Below are positions 7,130 through 10,528 of a stretch of DNA of 10,528 nucleotides, in pieces. Under the pieces are notes generated by a model. That model made no database searches, was not told the origin of the DNA, and was given only the letters and a program-made list of their open reading frames with translations. The translations under genes and the position numbers were made by a program. The first letter of the stretch is position 1; each line of letters starts with the position of its first letter. This DNA is from an uncultured Bacillota bacterium (lineage in GTDB: Bacteria > Bacillota > UBA994 > UBA5500): positions 1 through 10,528 of the forward strand of contig CALNBW010000058.1 of the NCBI GenBank assembly GCA_937874815.1. The letters are read 5' to 3'.

Positions 7130-8062
7130 ATGCGTGTTGTAGAGTGTGTGCCTAACTTTAGTGAGGGGCGTCGCCCCGAAGTAATCGAGGCCATTGTAGC
7201 AGAAGCCAAAGGTGTTCCCGGCATTACTGTGCTCGACGTTAACCCCGACCATGACCATAACCGCGTTGTGGTTACCTTTATTGGCGAGCCCGAAGCAGTA
7301 AGCGAAGCGGCTTTTCGCTGCTGCCGCAAGGCCAGCGAACTGATCGACCTTAACGTACATAAGGGAGAACACCCCCGTATGGGCGCTACCGATGTAATTC
7401 CTTTTGTGCCCCTCGGCGAAGTGACGATGGAAGAATGCGTCGAGTTAGCTAACGCTTTAGGGGAGCGCATTGCCAACGAACTGGATATTCCCATCTATCT
7501 TTACGAGCGGGCAGCGCGTTGCCCCGAGCGCCAGAACCTAGCTGACGTGCGGCGCGGTGAATACGAGGGAATTCGCGACAGCATTCAGGAGCCTGGGCGG
7601 CGGCCAGATTTTGGGGCAGCCAAGCTGCATCCGACCGCTGGCATCACCGCTGTTGGTGCCCGTCCCCCATTGGTTGCCTTTAACGTTAACCTTGATACCG
7701 ATGACCTCAAATTAGCCAAGCGGATTGCCAAGCGCGTGCGCGAGTCGGGAGGCGGCTTCAAGTCTGTCAAGGCCCTGGGTGTGATGCTTAGCGAGCGCAA
7801 CTTGGCGCAAGTTACCATGAACATGGTGGACTATACCGTTACCGGGCTATTGCCAGTCTACGAGGCTATTAAAGCCTATGCGGCTGAAGCCGGAGTAGGC
7901 ATAGTTGGTAGCGAAATTGTTGGTCTTTTGCCCCTGCAAGCGATGTTGGATGACTCCACCTTAAGGGCCTCAATGGCGACATCCAGCATCGCTTGCAAGC
8001 GATGCTGGATGTCGCCATTGAGGCCCTTAAGGTGGAGTCATTCGAGCTGGCGCAGGTACTAG
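7130..8062 (+). CDS. ftcD: Glutamate formimidoyltransferase, 3' end disrupted by a palindrome
   Basis: The enzyme transfers the formimino group from formiminoglutamate to tetrahydrofolate, releasing glutamate. The start MRVVECVPNFSEGR, then DVNPDHDHNR (36-45), HKGEHPRMGATDVIP (77-91, with H81 at the place of the catalytic histidine of mammalian FTCD), and LHPTAGITAVGAR all fit. It is the single-function transferase, with the cyclodeaminase encoded separately as fchA. The ATG at 7130 is preceded by AGGAG at 7115-7119 and GAGAGG at 7121-7126. The last 36 residues as written (275-310, STLRASMATS onward) are not family-like. They are read from a 92-bp palindrome and end at a TAG at 8060-8062. Deleting 59 bp (7953-8011) restores the frame and gives VAIEALKVESFELAQVLETH and a TAA at 8083-8085, for a total of 298 residues, the usual family length. 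The disruption is probably an artefact. The intended end is 8085, two bases before hutI. Confidence 0.93.
   Translation: MRVVECVPNFSEGRRPEVIEAIVAEAKGVPGITVLDVNPDHDHNRVVVTFIGEPEAVSEAAFRCCRKASELIDLNVHKGEHPRMGATDVIPFVPLGEVTMEECVELANALGERIANELDIPIYLYERAARCPERQNLADVRRGEYEGIRDSIQEPGRRPDFGAAKLHPTAGITAVGARPPLVAFNVNLDTDDLKLAKRIAKRVRESGGGFKSVKALGVMLSERNLAQVTMNMVDYTVTGLLPVYEAIKAYAAEAGVGIVGSEIVGLLPLQAMLDDSTLRASMATSSIACKRCWMSPLRPLRWSHSSWRRY
7950..8041. repeat. Perfect 92-bp palindrome without spacer inside ftcD
   Basis: Bases 7950-7995 are the exact reverse complement of 7996-8041, centred on GCTTGCAAGC. The right half is the normal ftcD coding sequence, and the left half is its inverted copy. The sequence entering from upstream (7935-7952) repeats 7994-8011 directly with one difference (T at 7946, C at 8005), so the inserted length is 59 bp, which shifts the frame. 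Long spacer-free palindromes are unstable in bacterial chromosomes and common in amplification chimeras. Confidence 0.97.
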
Positions 8063-8087
8063 AAACCCACCTGCGGAGTGAATAATT

Positions 8088-9359
8088 ATGCTAGCAGATC
8101 TACTCATAGTCAATATTGGTGAGTTAGCCACCACTGTGGGCTATAGCGAACGGCCCCAGCGCGGCAGCGAGCTAGGTCAGCTAGCTGTCTATCATGATGC
8201 TTTTTTGGCAGTAAAAGCAGGAAACGTTTTAGCGCTAGGCCCCATGTCCGAAGCAAAGCAATATCAGGGAGCAACAACGCAAGTGATTGACGCTACCGGC
8301 CAGGCAGTTTTGCCCGGCTTTGTTGACCCCCATACCCATTTGGTGTTTGCTGGTTGGCGCGAGCATGAATTAGCCATGAAATTGGCCGGTAAGCCCTATC
8401 TGGAGATTCTAGCGGCTGGTTACGGAATCCTGAGCACAGTGCGGGCCACCCGCGAGGCCAGCGTTACTGAACTAGCGGCTTTAGCTAAGCGCACTTTAGA
8501 TCGCATGCTGTTGCATGGCACAACCACGGTAGAGGCTAAAAGCGGCTATGGCCTTACTACAGAAAGCGAGCTACGCCAGCTACAGGCAGCGAAAATCGCT
8601 GCCGCTGCACACCCAGTGAATGTGGTTTCTACTTTTCTGGGCGCTCATGCCATCCCCCCGGAGTATAAGCAAGCGCCGGAGGCATTTGTTGACCTGATCA
8701 TAGAAGAAATGCTACCGGCGGTGGCTGCGGAGGACTTGGCTGTTTTCTGCGACGTCTTCTGCGAGGAAGGCGTTTTCAGCGTTGAACAAAGTCGGCGCAT
8801 TCTATTGGCGGCAAAGCAGCATGGCTTTAAGCTCAAGCTACACGCCGATGAGCTAGTATCTCTTGGGGGGGCCCAATTGGCTGCCGAACTAGGCGCTACT
8901 TCGGCCGACCATCTCCTATATGCGAGCCTGGAGGGAATTAAGGCTATGGCAGCTGCCGGCGTCGTGGCCGTGCTTCTGCCTGGCACTAGCTTTACCCTAC
9001 GCTCGCCGCAGCGGCCCAATGTGGCCGCCATGCTGGAGGCAGGCGTGCCCATTGCTTTGGCAACCGACTTCAACCCAGGCACCTGCCCCACAGAATCGAT
9101 GCAGATCGTGCAGACTTTGGCCTGGCAGAGCCTCGGCCTTACGCCGGCGCAAGCTCTAGCGGCCAGCACCATTAACTCGGCCCACGCTATCGGCGTAGCC
9201 GATCGGGCAGGAAGCCTGGAAGCTGGCAAGGCGGCTGATTTTGTCATCTATGATGCGCCTAACCTAGATTTTGTTGCTTACCACTTTGGGGTAAACTTAG
9301 CTCAGCACGTATTCAAACAAGGGCGTCAAGTAGTGCGAGACGGTAACTTGTGCTACTAA
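8088..9359 (+). CDS. hutI: Imidazolonepropionase
   Basis: HutI hydrolyses 4-imidazolone-5-propionate to N-formimino-L-glutamate, the third step of histidine breakdown. It is a metal-dependent amidohydrolase. The metal motif DPHTH is at residues 80-84 (H82, H84), and REHE follows at 91-94. Then come EAKSGYGL (149-156), LGAHAIP (184-190, H187), HADE (252-255), SADH (272-275) and ATDFNPG (325-331, D327). The length of 423 residues fits the family. The ATG at 8088 has GGAG at 8075-8078, inside the end of ftcD. It lies two bases after the intended ftcD stop, so translation of the two is probably coupled. The 287-bp gap that follows is the longest between consecutive same-strand genes here. Confidence 0.96.
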   Translation: MLADLLIVNIGELATTVGYSERPQRGSELGQLAVYHDAFLAVKAGNVLALGPMSEAKQYQGATTQVIDATGQAVLPGFVDPHTHLVFAGWREHELAMKLAGKPYLEILAAGYGILSTVRATREASVTELAALAKRTLDRMLLHGTTTVEAKSGYGLTTESELRQLQAAKIAAAAHPVNVVSTFLGAHAIPPEYKQAPEAFVDLIIEEMLPAVAAEDLAVFCDVFCEEGVFSVEQSRRILLAAKQHGFKLKLHADELVSLGGAQLAAELGATSADHLLYASLEGIKAMAAAGVVAVLLPGTSFTLRSPQRPNVAAMLEAGVPIALATDFNPGTCPTESMQIVQTLAWQSLGLTPAQALAASTINSAHAIGVADRAGSLEAGKAADFVIYDAPNLDFVAYHFGVNLAQHVFKQGRQVVRDGNLCY

Positions 9360-9646
9360 CCAATTATCACAACAAGGGCGCGCGTCATGCGTAAAGCGCA
9401 TTGGGGCCATGAATCAAGGAGCGAGGGAGTCAAGGATTAAGAGCGGAAACAGGCCGAGGCTACGAGTGCCGCCGCTCCCCTTGACGAACTGAGCTCATTC
9501 CTGCAGTATGAAGGCCACACGCGCTCGGAGCAAGACGGCACCCTTGGGTAAGGTATTACACTGCATGTTCTAACAGCAGAGCAAACGCGGCTGTGGTATT
9601 ATTAATCTTAGCCGTGTAATCGTACAGAAGAAAGGGGCAATGAGGC
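9360..9646. other. 287-bp hairpin-rich gap between hutI and fchA
   Basis: No convincing gene is present; the longest start-bearing frames are about 17-21 codons. Three stem-loops are visible: ATGCG/CGCAT (9387-9401), a two-part stem GTCAAGG/CCTTGAC enclosing GAGCGG/CCGCTC (9429-9485), and ACGCGGCT/AGCCGTGT (9585-9592 with 9610-9617, one G-U pair). ATTACAC (9555-9561) can also pair with GTGTAAT (9614-9620), competing with the last stem. None has a T-tract. No known folate, ZTP or glycine riboswitch consensus is recognised. A poor promoter candidate (TTGACG at 9481, CAGTAT at 9504) is present. Confidence 0.5.
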
Positions 9647-10282
9647 ATGGAGCATTTTGATCAGTATACTTTACGCGCCTATCATGACGCGTTGGCTGGT
9701 AAAGGGGCCACGCCAGGCGGTGGTAGTGCGGCTGCCGTCATCGGCGGGTTAGGGGCAGCGCTGGTTTCTATGGTGGCTAACCTAACGGCCGGACGCAAGA
9801 AGTTTGCAGCCGTTGAGGAGGATATGCAACACCTCCTAGGCGAAGCAGCGAAGCTGCAAGAGACGATGTTAAGCCTAGTTAGCGAGGATACAGTAGCCTT
9901 TGATGGCGTTATGGCCGCCTACGCCCTCCCGAAAACAACCGATGCAGAAAAAGAGCAGAGGCAGCAGGCCGTTTGGGAAGGTTATCGCGGGGCTTGCCAG
10001 GTGCCGTTGAGCGTGGCTACCCATGCTTTGGCAGTGCTAAAGCTAGCCGTTGTTGCCGCAGAGAAGGGCAATCCGAATGCAGTTTCCGATGCAGCCGTAG
10101 CCGGCTTTGCAGCTCACGCCGCGCTGCATTCAGCGCTGCTTAACGTGCGCATCAACGTCAAAAACTTGCCCAATGACGACTGGACTCAACAGACAATGGA
10201 GCAGGTGGAGCAGCTGCTCAGTGCGGGCGACGCTCTGCAGGCGCAGGTACAAGAGATCACCGATTCCATTTTGCAGGCATAG
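9647..10282 (+). CDS. fchA: Methenyltetrahydrofolate (formimino-THF) cyclodeaminase
   Basis: The enzyme converts 5-formimino-THF to 5,10-methenyl-THF and ammonia, feeding the histidine-derived carbon into the one-carbon pool. The glycine-rich motif ATPGGGSAAAVIGGLGAALV begins at residue 21 and is the hallmark of the FTCD cyclodeaminase domain. The protein is otherwise mostly alpha-helical, with the family GNPNAVSDAAVAG block near residues 146-158 and a VRINVKNLPND stretch after it. The length of 211 residues is typical. The start ATG at 9647 has AAAGGGG at 9631-9637. It lies 12 bp before fhs, and its TAG stop overlaps the fhs Shine-Dalgarno, so the two form one unit. Confidence 0.95.
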   Translation: MEHFDQYTLRAYHDALAGKGATPGGGSAAAVIGGLGAALVSMVANLTAGRKKFAAVEEDMQHLLGEAAKLQETMLSLVSEDTVAFDGVMAAYALPKTTDAEKEQRQQAVWEGYRGACQVPLSVATHALAVLKLAVVAAEKGNPNAVSDAAVAGFAAHAALHSALLNVRINVKNLPNDDWTQQTMEQVEQLLSAGDALQAQVQEITDSILQA

Positions 10283-10294
10283 GAGGCAGATTTC

Positions 10295-10528
10295 ATGAAG
10301 ACAGATATCCAAATAGCTCAAGAGGCAGAGCTGAAGCCAATCGTTGATATTGCCGCTGAACTGGGAATCTCCGAAGATGAGCTAGAGCTCTACGGTAAAT
10401 ATAAGGCCAAGGTTGAGCCCTCAGTTTGGCGTCGTGTAAAAGACAAGCCCGATGGCAAGCTGGTCTTACTCACGGCTATCAACCCGACGGCTGCTGGTGA
10501 AGGCAAAACCACGACTACCGTTGGTTTA
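10295..10528 (+). CDS. fhs: Formate-tetrahydrofolate ligase (10-formyl-THF synthetase), 3' partial
   Basis: The first 78 codons are present and run off the window end. The N terminus MKTDIQIAQEAELKPIVDIA, then LELYGKYKAKV, and LLTAINPTAAGEGKTTTTVG with the phosphate-binding loop PTAAGEGKTT (64-73) are diagnostic; the usual form is PTPAGEGKTT. The enzyme joins formate and THF with ATP. In amino-acid fermenters it can run backward to make ATP from 10-formyl-THF. AGGAGG at 10281-10286 overlaps the fchA stop, with 8-nt spacing to the ATG. The rest of this normally ~560-residue protein lies outside. Confidence 0.96.
   Translation, partial: MKTDIQIAQEAELKPIVDIAAELGISEDELELYGKYKAKVEPSVWRRVKDKPDGKLVLLTAINPTAAGEGKTTTTVGL

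Noticed and set aside
7950..8041. The palindrome as a protein-binding operator, origin or mobile-element end
   Set aside because: The right half is ordinary ftcD coding sequence continuing to its natural stop, and deleting 59 bp restores the gene. There is no transposase, and the short direct duplication is explained by the fold-back, so insertion of an element is not needed.
8645..9247. 200-codon open frame on the minus strand opposite hutI
   Set aside because: It is fully antisense to a clear imidazolonepropionase and has the Ala/Ser/Arg-rich composition typical of shadow frames, with no family motif.
9387..9440. 17-codon ORF beginning MRKAHWGHES after hutI
   Set aside because: It has only a weak Shine-Dalgarno and is very short. 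The same frame stays open after the stop for about 36 codons, but without recognisable similarity. It is not distinguishable from chance.
9429..9485. Nested stem as a ZTP or THF riboswitch upstream of fchA-fhs
   Set aside because: Folate-linked riboswitches are plausible in this context, but the conserved nucleotides I know for those classes are not present. Only generic pairing is seen.

Overview
The window reads as part of the chromosome of an endospore-forming, probably anaerobic, Firmicute. The first half has the order spoIIE (3' end only), tilS, hpt, ftsH, a conserved arrangement in Bacilli and Clostridia. A divergently placed spoIIM-family sporulation gene follows. The second half is a histidine-degradation and one-carbon cluster: hutH, ftcD, hutI, fchA and the start of fhs. 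I cannot name a genus from sequence alone.

Layout: 1-120 holds the last part of spoIIE behind an inverted copy of itself. An intrinsic terminator (359-391) ends that transcript. tilS (501-1889) and hpt (1905-2444) form a tight pair, and ftsH (2607-4451) has its own promoter-like sequence. A hairpin at 4468-4500 separates ftsH from spoIIM (4543-5172, minus strand). A 350-bp gap (5173-5522) carries a sigma-A-like spoIIM promoter facing left. Facing right it carries a leader with an intrinsic terminator just upstream of hutH, plus a possible 25-codon leader ORF. hutH (5523-7064), ftcD (7130 to 8062 as written, intended end 8085), hutI (8088-9359), fchA (9647-10282) and fhs (10295 to beyond the edge) all run rightward.

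How the genes work together: HutH removes ammonia from histidine to give urocanate. HutI opens imidazolone propionate to formiminoglutamate. FtcD moves the formimino group to tetrahydrofolate, releasing glutamate. FchA deaminates formimino-THF to methenyl-THF. Fhs interconverts 10-formyl-THF with formate, which in the fermentative direction can yield ATP. Urocanase (hutU) and FolD, needed to connect the steps, are not in the window.

The strongest anomaly is structural. A perfect 92-bp palindrome (7950-8041) interrupts the 3' end of ftcD and shifts its frame. Removing 59 bp restores a normal 298-residue protein. A similar fold-back (1-38 inverted against 83-120) sits at the left edge of the window. 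Both look like strand-switch chimeras from whole-genome amplification or assembly rather than biology, although a real template-switch mutation is not excluded. I found no convincing undescribed system, mobile element, CRISPR array or tRNA. The most interesting biological candidates are the attenuator-like leader of hutH and the hairpin-rich gap before fchA.
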